A stretch of 64,000 nucleotides of DNA, from positions 1-64,000 of the forward strand of contig NZ_JACJLE010000019.1 of the NCBI RefSeq assembly GCF_016901995.1. Reading direction: 5' to 3'. The notes beneath the pieces are model-generated. The model did no database searches, was not told the DNA's origin, and saw only the letters and a list, made by a program, of their open reading frames with translations. The position numbers and the translations under genes are program-made. Shown piece after piece: positions 37,027 through 44,099 of the stretch. Source of the DNA: Bacteroides caecigallinarum (lineage in GTDB: Bacteria; Bacteroidota; Bacteroidia; Bacteroidales; Bacteroidaceae). Within the stretch, counting starts at the first letter, position 1, and each line of letters starts with the position of its first letter.

Positions 37027-37027
37027 G
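36996..37027 (+). promoter_or_regulatory. Predicted cas9 promoter, embedded in the anti-repeat DNA
   Basis: TTG (36996-36998), 21 bases, TATCTTTG (37020-37027) reading towards cas9. It is made of the same GTTGTG and TTAGTATCTTTG blocks as the CRISPR repeat, because the anti-repeat is the repeat in reverse orientation. Predicted start is near 37033, with an AT-rich leader of about 48 bases before the cas9 ATG. Confidence 0.65.
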
Positions 37028-37030
37028 CGG

Positions 37031-37061
37031 CAAAGATAACTAAGAATGCAATAATGACAAA
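37031..37061 (-). promoter_or_regulatory. tracrRNA promoter
   Basis: On the minus strand: TTTG (37061-37058), exactly 19 bases, TATCTTTG (37038-37031). Its -7 box and that of cas9 (37020-37027) form an exact inverted repeat with a 3-base centre (TATCTTTG-cgg-CAAAGATA), so each start site falls in or beside the other promoter. Confidence 0.82.
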
Positions 37062-37081
37062 ATAAAAAACAAAAAAATGAT

Positions 37082-40000
37082 ATGACTAAGATTTTGGCTT
37101 TTGATTTGGGTTCGTCTTCTATAGGATACAGTCTTCGAGATACAGACAACAATGGAGAAAACATTATAGACCAGTTAGTTCTATATGGAAGTGTAATATT
37201 TAGTCCGGGAATGGCAGATAACGGTGTTTCTAATGCGGCAGAACGAACAAGCCACCGTTCTTCAAGACACTTGTATAGGGTACGAAGATACCGCATCTGG
37301 GAAACCCTCTCCACACTTATTGAGTTTGGTTGTTGTCCGTTGTCAAAAGAAGATTTGGATAAATGGAGGACTTATGACAAGAACAAGAGACCCACACGCC
37401 AATATCCGGTTGATGCTGTGGAGTTTGAAAAATGGATAAGAATGAATCCATACGAACTGCGAGAAAAACTTGCCACCGATCAATTGGATTTTACAAAAGA
37501 AGAAAATCGTTTCATGTTGGGACGAGCATTATATCATATAGCACAGCGTCGCGGATTCAGGAGCAGTAAAGGGGAAACCTTAAAAGAGCAGGAGAAAGAT
37601 ATAAATGAGAATCCGGCAGAAGAAATAAGAATAGACTCTGATTTACTGAAGAAATCCGAAGAAAAAAAGTCAAAGAAATTAGTCGCATACATGGAAGAAC
37701 ATTCACTGCCTACGGTGGGGAAAGCATTTGCCAAACTTATCAAGGATAAAAATAAAGGAAGAGTGCGTGCCAGTGAATATCAGGCAGTACGTTCTCAGTA
37801 TAGAGATGAAATAGAATATATTTTCAATTTTCAGAAAGGCTTGGATGCCAACGGAGAGTTTTTCAGACGGATATACAGCACAGGTAATGACGGTACAATC
37901 TTTTACCAGAATCCTATACGTTCACAGAAAGGACAGGTAGGCAAGTGTACGTTGGAACCTGCAAAACCACGTTGTCCTATCAGTCATCCGGAATACGAGA
38001 AGTATCGTGCATTTTCTTTCATCAACAACATCAAATACCGCAAATGCATTGACGAGGATTGGCAGACACTCACAGCCAGCCAGAAGATAAAGCTTTACAA
38101 AGATAAATTTCTTTTGGTAAATGACTTTGAGTTTGCTGTTATCCGCAAGTGGTTAGAGAAAGAGATAGGTTTGCCCAAAGACATAAGTCTTTCAAAAGAG
38201 CATGGAACCATTAATTATGATGACAGGACAAATGTTTCTGTATGTCCTGTTTCAGGAAGGTTAAAGTCTGTTTTTGGCGATAATTGGGAGGATTATGTTT
38301 ATCAGACAGCCAAAACAAGAAAAGATAAAGAAGGTAAAGAGCATACTGTTACCTACACCATAGAGGATATATGGCACGTTTGCTTTTCGTATGATGACGA
38401 AGATGCGGTGTCGGGATTTGCCAAGTCAATCGGGCTTGATGCCGCACAGGAGAAGAAGTTTCTGAACCTATGGATGAACATTCCGCAAGGATATGCCATG
38501 TTGAGTCTGAAAGCAATACGCAACATAAACAGGTTTTTAGTGGCAAAAGAAAATAATCCGTCATATAAAGGCTATATCTACACTGAAGCAACCTTGTTTG
38601 CCAAAATTCCTGATATATTGGGCGAAAAGCAGTGGCAGGAGTCCGAAAGCGATATATTGCGTTCCTTAAACGGATTGATGAATGACGTCAGGGATGAAAA
38701 CTGTATCTTGAAGATTGTAAACAATCTTATTTCAGATTACAAGGCTTTGGACTATAGAGATTTGGACTACAGAGAACATTTCGCCGTTAATGACAGAAGT
38801 TATAAGTTGGATGATTCCGACAGGAAAGATGTTGAAATGCATACAGTGAGTTTCTTCGGCAAAAGTGTGTGGGAAAAGAAACCGGAAGATGAAAGAGAAG
38901 AAATACTTGGAAAGGTTGAAGAATTATATCAGAATTTTTTCTCTTCCTCCAAACGGGATTATTACAACTTGCCAAAACTTGGTGACAGGATAAAACTGTA
39001 TTTATCAAATAAATTCCCCGAACTGCGCTGCTGTAACGAAGATGCGGATTCTCAGTGCAATTGTCATGCCTGTAAAAAGCTGAACCAGTTGTATCATCCG
39101 TCAATGGTGGAGTTTTACAGACCTGTTGTCTGCAACGGCAAGAAGCTTCTTGGAAGCCCTGTAACCGGTTCTTTCAAAAATCCAATGGCAATGAAAGTGC
39201 TGCATCAGTTGCGCCGTTTGGTCAATGGGCTTATCCAAAAAGGACTGATTGACGAAGACACGCGAATTGTTGTAGAAACAGCCCGTGAACTGAATGATGC
39301 AAATATGAGGTGGGCTATTGAGGAATATGTCCGTAAGAGGGAGGAAGAAAACAATATTATAATCGAAGCTATCAAGAAAATAAGAAAAGATGATAATGAA
39401 GTCAGTGATACAGTTCTTGAAAAAGCACGCCTGCTGTTAGAACAAAGTCCTGACTATCTGTCTTATATAAAGAAAAAAGAAGATGCTGCAGTAAATAAAA
39501 GTAATAAAGAAAAAGATAGTGAAAAGGAAGCAGATTATAGTTCATGGTTGGAAAAAGGCATTAAATGTATTTACACAGATAAGCCTATTAGCCTAACCAG
39601 CCTGTTTGTGGAAAACGAAACAGATATAGAACATACAATTCCACGAAGCCGCTCATTTGATAACTCAATGGCAAACAAGACGGTCTGTTTTGCCTATTAT
39701 AACCGTGAAGTAAAGAAAAACAGGATGCCGACAGAACTGGAAGATTATGAGGAAATCAAGAAGCGTCTGTTGCCTTGGGAAGAAAGAGTGGAACATTTGG
39801 AATACAGGGTCAGGTTTTGGCAGAGGAAGTCTAAACAATCCCTGACGAAAGAGAAAAAAGACAAAGCTATCCGACAGAAACATTTATGGCAAATGGAACT
39901 GGATTATTGGAAAGACAAACTGTCCCGTTTCACCATGACAGAAGTGTCTGAGGGATTCAGACGCAAGCAACTGAATGACACAAGACTGATAACCAAATAC

Positions 40001-41356
40001 GCATATCATTATTTGAAGTCTGTATTCGGTAAAGTAGATGTGCAGAAAGGAATAATAACGTCTGAATTCCGTAAGATATTTGGTTTCCCGGTAAAAACAC
40101 GTGATAACCATTCGCATCATGCTATAGATGCCACTATTCTCACATTGATACCCGTGGCATCCAAGCGGGATGAAATGTTAAGGCTATTTTATGAAATACA
40201 GGAGGATAAGAAACTGAATATAGTCACCAAAGAAAAAGAAAAACAACTGGAATGGCTGATAAAATCTTGCAGGATAGGGAAAACTGTCGGTATTGCCGAA
40301 CATATAGAAAACAATATATTGGTTAAACACATCTCAAAGGACAGAGCCCTTACTCCTGCCATACGAAACAAGAGGGTAGGCGGAAAGATTGTTTGGAAAA
40401 GAAATGAAAAAGGAGCAATACTTATAGACACAGACGGAAAGAAAATTCCTCAATATAAGCTTACAGGCGATTGTATCAGAGGAAAATTACATCAAGCCTC
40501 ATTTTATGGTGCTATCAAGCAATCTAAAAAGGCAATTGAGAAGAAAGGTAAAAAGAAAAAAGGACAGAAAAATGATATAAGTTATAAAACATCATACGAT
40601 GAAATTTCGTATGTTATCCGTAGAAAGCTTAAAGATTTCAAAAGTTTAAATGACCTACACAGAGTAATAGTAGATGAGAATCTATACAAAATAATAAAGC
40701 AGAAATGTGAAAAAGAAAAGTTTGGGAAAGCTTGTAATAAAGGCATTTGTATGCCAAAATGTAAGTATCCAATCAGGCATATCAGATGCTATGCCTATGA
40801 TGTGAAGAATCCTTTGCATATAAAGCAACAAACTTATTTATCTAAAAAAGATTATAAACAGACTTATCATGTAAAAACAGGTGATTTATATGCAATGTGT
40901 AGATACCGCAATTCCGATAACAAAGTGAAATATGAGGTCTTAAAGTTATCCGACCTCATAAAGAATGGTGAGGGTAGTTATGGTATATCTGAAGTTATTG
41001 ATAATGGATATTACTTGGATGCCATTTTGCGTTCAGGAAAGCAAGTAATTCTTTATAAAGATAATAAAGACCTTGATAATCTTTTGAGAAAACAAATAGA
41101 CATTAAGTTGCTATCTGAAAGACTATATGTTATTGAAAGATTTGAAAGTGCTAATATTGTTAATTTAAAGAAACATATCTGTTCCAAACCCTTAAATGAA
41201 ACAGGTAGAGGTAAAGCTATTATTTTAAAGTCATTTGATAATGTTCTTCCGGAAAAGATTAGACAAAGTATTAATGAATTAAACTATCTTCTTGAAGACA
41301 TTGATTTTAAGATAACTCTTGAAGGGAAGATTATTTTCTTTAATAAAAGGAATTGA
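37082..41356 (+). CDS. cas9: Cas9 nuclease, type II-C (large Bacteroidota form)
   Basis: A 1424-residue RNA-guided nuclease. RuvC-I: ILAFDLGSSSIGYS (Asp8). An Arg-rich bridge helix follows at about 57-75 (RTSHRSSRHLYRVRRYR). RuvC-II: VVETARE (Glu732). HNH: DIEHTIPRSRSFDNSMANK (His851), with a preceding Cys-rich knuckle (Cys650, 651, 659, 661, 664). RuvC-III: HSHHAIDA (His1012, His1013, Asp1016). All catalytic residues are present, so it should cut DNA. The C-terminal third is Lys-rich (KKGKKKKGQK near 1160). No cas1, cas2 or csn2 is adjacent; tracrRNA lies upstream and the array downstream. Confidence 0.97.
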   Translation: MTKILAFDLGSSSIGYSLRDTDNNGENIIDQLVLYGSVIFSPGMADNGVSNAAERTSHRSSRHLYRVRRYRIWETLSTLIEFGCCPLSKEDLDKWRTYDKNKRPTRQYPVDAVEFEKWIRMNPYELREKLATDQLDFTKEENRFMLGRALYHIAQRRGFRSSKGETLKEQEKDINENPAEEIRIDSDLLKKSEEKKSKKLVAYMEEHSLPTVGKAFAKLIKDKNKGRVRASEYQAVRSQYRDEIEYIFNFQKGLDANGEFFRRIYSTGNDGTIFYQNPIRSQKGQVGKCTLEPAKPRCPISHPEYEKYRAFSFINNIKYRKCIDEDWQTLTASQKIKLYKDKFLLVNDFEFAVIRKWLEKEIGLPKDISLSKEHGTINYDDRTNVSVCPVSGRLKSVFGDNWEDYVYQTAKTRKDKEGKEHTVTYTIEDIWHVCFSYDDEDAVSGFAKSIGLDAAQEKKFLNLWMNIPQGYAMLSLKAIRNINRFLVAKENNPSYKGYIYTEATLFAKIPDILGEKQWQESESDILRSLNGLMNDVRDENCILKIVNNLISDYKALDYRDLDYREHFAVNDRSYKLDDSDRKDVEMHTVSFFGKSVWEKKPEDEREEILGKVEELYQNFFSSSKRDYYNLPKLGDRIKLYLSNKFPELRCCNEDADSQCNCHACKKLNQLYHPSMVEFYRPVVCNGKKLLGSPVTGSFKNPMAMKVLHQLRRLVNGLIQKGLIDEDTRIVVETARELNDANMRWAIEEYVRKREEENNIIIEAIKKIRKDDNEVSDTVLEKARLLLEQSPDYLSYIKKKEDAAVNKSNKEKDSEKEADYSSWLEKGIKCIYTDKPISLTSLFVENETDIEHTIPRSRSFDNSMANKTVCFAYYNREVKKNRMPTELEDYEEIKKRLLPWEERVEHLEYRVRFWQRKSKQSLTKEKKDKAIRQKHLWQMELDYWKDKLSRFTMTEVSEGFRRKQLNDTRLITKYAYHYLKSVFGKVDVQKGIITSEFRKIFGFPVKTRDNHSHHAIDATILTLIPVASKRDEMLRLFYEIQEDKKLNIVTKEKEKQLEWLIKSCRIGKTVGIAEHIENNILVKHISKDRALTPAIRNKRVGGKIVWKRNEKGAILIDTDGKKIPQYKLTGDCIRGKLHQASFYGAIKQSKKAIEKKGKKKKGQKNDISYKTSYDEISYVIRRKLKDFKSLNDLHRVIVDENLYKIIKQKCEKEKFGKACNKGICMPKCKYPIRHIRCYAYDVKNPLHIKQQTYLSKKDYKQTYHVKTGDLYAMCRYRNSDNKVKYEVLKLSDLIKNGEGSYGISEVIDNGYYLDAILRSGKQVILYKDNKDLDNLLRKQIDIKLLSERLYVIERFESANIVNLKKHICSKPLNETGRGKAIILKSFDNVLPEKIRQSINELNYLLEDIDFKITLEGKIIFFNKRN

Positions 41357-41375
41357 ATGTTCTATTATTATAAAA

Positions 41376-41404
41376 GAAAAATCCCGCTGTATGGCGGGAT
41401 TTTC
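41376..41404. terminator. Bidirectional terminator between cas9 and the CRISPR array
   Basis: aaatcccgc (41379-41387) pairs with gcgggattt (41394-41402), with A/T runs on both sides. It can end both the cas9 mRNA (plus) and the array transcript (minus). Confidence 0.9.
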
Positions 41405-41479
41405 TATTGAAAACAACTTCATTTGTAATTCCTATACTTTAATACAAGCTGCTGATTTACAATAGATAATACTAATTCT

Positions 41480-41756
41480 ATTGTTTTCAATGCTCCAAAG
41501 ATACTAAAAAGTAAGCAAATCACAACTAACAGTCGTTACACTGCTTGGAATTTATATTGTTTTCAATGCTCCAAAGATACTAAAAAGTAAGCAAATCACA
41601 ACCGTCGAAAACTTCATCGGCTTCGGCTTCGCATTGTTTTCAATGCTCCAAAGATACTAAAAAGTAAGCAAATCACAACCCGTAGGAATTTTTGCTTCCA
41701 AAGCATCCGATTGTTTTCAATGCTCCAAAGATACTAAAATAAGTAAATTGATTTGT
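41480..41756 (-). CRISPR. Type II-C CRISPR array: three 47-bp repeats, one degenerate repeat, three spacers
   Basis: Identical 47-bp repeats lie at 41480-41526, 41556-41602 and 41633-41679. A fourth at 41710 keeps its first 30 bases and then degenerates. Spacers are 41527-41555 (29 nt), 41603-41632 (30) and 41680-41709 (30). Read on the minus strand the repeat starts GTTGTGATTTGC, contains TTAGTATCTTTG and ends AAAACAAT, as in Bacteroidota II-C arrays. The minus strand is assigned as crRNA sense because that strand of the repeat pairs with the tracrRNA anti-repeat. The 3' boundary of the degenerate repeat is approximate. Confidence 0.96.
41649..41679 (-). promoter_or_regulatory. Promoter inside each CRISPR repeat (example: third repeat)
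   Basis: On the minus strand, GTTG (41679-41676) and TATCTTTG (41656-41649) are separated by exactly 19 bases. The same pair recurs at 41602/41572 and 41526/41496. The degenerate repeat retains only the -7 box (41733-41726). Transcripts would begin about ten bases before each spacer and run through it into the next repeat. Confidence 0.7.
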
Positions 41757-41847
41757 GTGATTTACCTAAATAATTTATCTTCCGTGAGTATAAACTTCTG
41801 ATGTCTCCTATAATCACAAAAGCATATACTTATTATTGGTACAATTG

Positions 41848-41926
41848 CTAACGTATGTAGTCTGTAATTGCATACGTTAGTAATCAATCGTTGTATACGT
41901 TAGTAATTATCTGTGACTAACGTATG
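41848..41926. repeat. Four 10-bp elements spaced exactly 23 bp apart (F-R-R-F)
   Basis: ctaacgtatg at 41848-41857, catacgttag at 41871-41880, tatacgttag at 41894-41903 and ctaacgtatg at 41917-41926. Starts are 23 bases apart throughout and the orientation is forward, reverse, reverse, forward. They lie between the CRISPR array and the HU-like gene promoter, ending 20 bases before its -33 box. They look like a clustered operator or other multi-site protein-binding region. Confidence 0.9.
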
Positions 41927-41945
41927 TAATAATATGCAAGAAAAC

Positions 41946-41975
41946 TTTGTTGTTTTAAATAAAATTGTAACTTTG
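41946..41975 (+). promoter_or_regulatory. Promoter of the HU-like gene
   Basis: TTTG (41946-41949), 18 bases, TAACTTTG (41968-41975), 37 bases before the ATG at 42012. Confidence 0.72.
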
Positions 41976-42011
41976 CCATTACAGTCCCCACTAATAAAAA
42001 AGGAGGTCAGT

Positions 42012-42530
42012 ATGTACAAGTACAAGCTCGTAAAGAAAATCAATCCGCAGGATAAGGCAGCACCTAAGAAATGGTATGCAATTCCTATCAGCGAAGTTCC
42101 ACAGACTGTAAAAGCCATGACACGTGCAGCTACGGAAAACACAACAACCGCTCCCATAGAAATGGAAGCCGCTCTTGAATTACTTGGAAGACACGCACGT
42201 CAGCAATTGCAGCAGGGACACACAGTAAGAGTAGGTGATTTAGGTACTATACGTGTTTCGTTTAAAAGTGACGGTGTAGAAAACATTACCGATTTCAATG
42301 CCGGAGCAATGATAAAGAATCCACGTATCATATTCACTCCAAGCAAGGAATTCCGTGAAAGTGTACTCCAGGGTATTCAATTCCAAAATGCCGGAGTATT
42401 GGACGAAGGCATCAGCTATGCCAGCCTTGCAGACTATAAAAAAGCCAAAGGTATTACTTCTGGTGGAAGTGATGACGGTGGCGGTAGCGGTACCGGAGGC
42501 AGTGACGGAGGTGGAACAGAATTAACATAA
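42012..42530 (+). CDS. HU-family DNA-binding protein with glycine-rich tail
   Basis: The start is the ATG at 42012, placed after a strong AGGAGG at 42001-42006 and downstream of the promoter; the longer frame to 41913 would include the promoter. The 172-residue protein has the HU-type fold of the Bacteroidota subfamily: MYKYKLVKKINPQD, PIEMEAALELLGRHARQQLQQG, VRVGDLGTIRVSF and FTPSKEFRESV. The tail (about 150-172) is low-complexity Gly/Ser/Asp. It may bind the repeats just upstream, but that is only inferred from position. Confidence 0.9.
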   Translation: MYKYKLVKKINPQDKAAPKKWYAIPISEVPQTVKAMTRAATENTTTAPIEMEAALELLGRHARQQLQQGHTVRVGDLGTIRVSFKSDGVENITDFNAGAMIKNPRIIFTPSKEFRESVLQGIQFQNAGVLDEGISYASLADYKKAKGITSGGSDDGGGSGTGGSDGGGTELT

Positions 42531-42557
42531 AACTAACGATATTGGCTATGAAATTAA

Positions 42558-42622
42558 AATAAGTCTATCTTCTTTTAATGAATTAATTGGGGACTAGTAT
42601 TATTGGAAGAGATAGACTTATT
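42558..42622. terminator. Inverted repeat with large loop after the HU-like gene
   Basis: Perfect 13-base arms aataagtctatct (42558-42570) and agatagacttatt (42610-42622) enclose 39 bases. A T-rich tail follows. It may be a terminator, though the loop is unusually large. Confidence 0.5.
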
Positions 42623-42651
42623 TGTCTTTATCTTTATAAATTATTATTCTT

Positions 42652-43047
42652 ATGTATAAATCAATTTTAGTAGCAACAACATTTGCGGCATGTACTTACC
42701 TCTCTTCATGCAACAAAGAAAATAATATAAATTTATCAATTGGTGATTTAGCTGGAACATGGGAAACTGAATATTTTGAAAGACCTCCAATTTATGGTCC
42801 TATTACAATTGAAATAAATGGAAATTATACGATGAGATTACATTATCTAATTGATGAAAATGACGGTAATCCCTTTGGCGTTTATGAAAATTGTGAGTTT
42901 ACTATTGACGGAAATAAAATTAATTATAATAGTTATCACGGATATTCAGCTACTGCAATTATTAAAGAGTTTACTGGTCCCACAATGAAATTTTTAGTTT
43001 CAGGAGGTGGACTTGAAATGACATTAGAAGCAAAGAAAATAAAATAA
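42652..43047 (+). CDS. Small lipocalin-like lipoprotein
   Basis: A 131-residue protein with a lipoprotein signal (lipobox LSSC, Cys20). IGDLAGTWETEYFE, then ITIEINGNYTMRL and CEFTIDGNKINY, is the usual start of lipocalin-like Bacteroidota lipoproteins, whose function is unknown. Codon use is AT-rich. It is not obviously linked to the CRISPR or toxin-antitoxin neighbours. Confidence 0.75.
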   Translation: MYKSILVATTFAACTYLSSCNKENNINLSIGDLAGTWETEYFERPPIYGPITIEINGNYTMRLHYLIDENDGNPFGVYENCEFTIDGNKINYNSYHGYSATAIIKEFTGPTMKFLVSGGGLEMTLEAKKIK

Positions 43048-43077
43048 ATTTACCATACTTCCCAATGAGCATAAAAA

Positions 43078-43102
43078 TGGCGGTAACCAAAAGTTACCGC
43101 CA
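43078..43102 (-). terminator. Terminator of the toxin-antitoxin operon
   Basis: tggcggtaac (43078-43087) pairs with gttaccgcca (43093-43102). The run of T (ATTTTTAT) follows on the minus strand, so it serves the operon ending at 43111. Confidence 0.88.
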
Positions 43103-43110
43103 TAACAATA

Positions 43111-44097
43111 TCAGATATTTTTCAAGTAAAATGCATATTTAAAGTCTATGAATGAGTGTAACTCATTATTGTCTATCCATGCCAATTCGTCATGGCTTTT
43201 CTTGGAAATAGAATTAGAATTATCATTCTTGAATGTAGTATAGACTTTTTCTAATATTTCCATTTGCTCATTTGTGAAACTCGATAAATCGCATGATATG
43301 TCCGATATGAGTTTATTGCCGATATATCCGCTTTTACTTTCTGCTTCAACCTGATGAATGTCATCTAAAAGAGCATATACCTTATCCCATCTGTCAGGTA
43401 CAGGACCGTACTGTATGGCTTTAAATGCCAGTCCTGTCATGGCTTGCCCATTTTCTCTGTATGACAAGAAATCTGTATAGAACAGTAATTTATTCATTTG
43501 AGTGACAAAAACTCCGTTGAATTTTTCAATAAAATACAATATTACATTTTTCAGTTTGCTTATAGACTGCATTGCGTAACCATTGTATTTGTTTCTGCCG
43601 CCGTCTCCATAAATCAGATTGCAGTAGAGGTCGTTCATGAAAGCTTTGTCGCTGTATTCTTCTAAACGCTTTTTGATTTTAATGTATTCTTCGTCTGACA
43701 ATGTTTCTTTTGCGGCGTCAACAAAAGTTTCAAATGTTTTTGGAGATTGGATTGCTCTTAATACTCTTCCGTTTGCCAGACTTGGCATTTCTCCGTTTTC
43801 ATATAAACGATATTGGTTGTCTCCAAATCCTAAAATTTTAGACATCTTTGATGCTGACAGTTCATACCTGTTTCTTATGTCTTTTATTTCGTCAGGGAAC
43901 GGTATGCCATGTCTGCTGCGGTAGCCATTGTATATCTGGGCTATATTTACAACATCCATCTGTGTGGTAGTGAATGTTTCTCCAGTATCTACACATTTGT
44001 AACAAATATGTGTGTACTCGTATTCTTCTTTACGAAAAACGGTCTTTCTGGTCTCTGTAAGGAGAACAGTTTCGCCTCCTGTAAATGGACTAATCAT
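43111..44097 (-). CDS. Antitoxin with MqsA-like zinc/HTH N-terminus and Panacea (SocA/DUF4065) C-terminus
   Basis: A 328-residue protein. The N-terminal part has one CxxC (HICYKCVDTGETF, about residue 32) and an MqsA-type helix-turn-helix (IRNRYELSASKMSKILGFGDN with YRLYENGEMPS following, about 70-105). The C-terminal Panacea domain (about 175-325) has KLKNVILYFIEKFNGVFVTQMNKLLFYTDF, GLAFKAIQYGPVPD and DELAW. Panacea domains neutralise diverse toxins. It is the second gene of the pair, 2 bases after the toxin gene. The usual first CxxC of MqsA is missing (residues 1-30 lack Cys). Confidence 0.85.
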   Translation of the reverse strand: MISPFTGGETVLLTETRKTVFRKEEYEYTHICYKCVDTGETFTTTQMDVVNIAQIYNGYRSRHGIPFPDEIKDIRNRYELSASKMSKILGFGDNQYRLYENGEMPSLANGRVLRAIQSPKTFETFVDAAKETLSDEEYIKIKKRLEEYSDKAFMNDLYCNLIYGDGGRNKYNGYAMQSISKLKNVILYFIEKFNGVFVTQMNKLLFYTDFLSYRENGQAMTGLAFKAIQYGPVPDRWDKVYALLDDIHQVEAESKSGYIGNKLISDISCDLSSFTNEQMEILEKVYTTFKNDNSNSISKKSHDELAWIDNNELHSFIDFKYAFYLKNI

Positions 44098-44099
44098 AA

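Noticed and set aside
41405-41416. ATTGAAAACAA near the cas9 end as a reversed repeat fragment
   Set aside because: The repeat end is itself nearly palindromic (ATTG-TTTT-CAAT), and only eleven bases match, so this is likely chance.
41913-42011. N-terminal extension of the HU-like gene (33 extra residues)
   Set aside because: It contains the promoter (41946-41975) and the strong Shine-Dalgarno for the ATG at 42012, and has no family-like sequence.
42558-42622. Miniature inverted-repeat transposon after the HU-like gene
   Set aside because: Only 65 bases with no target-site duplication seen; more simply a loose terminator.
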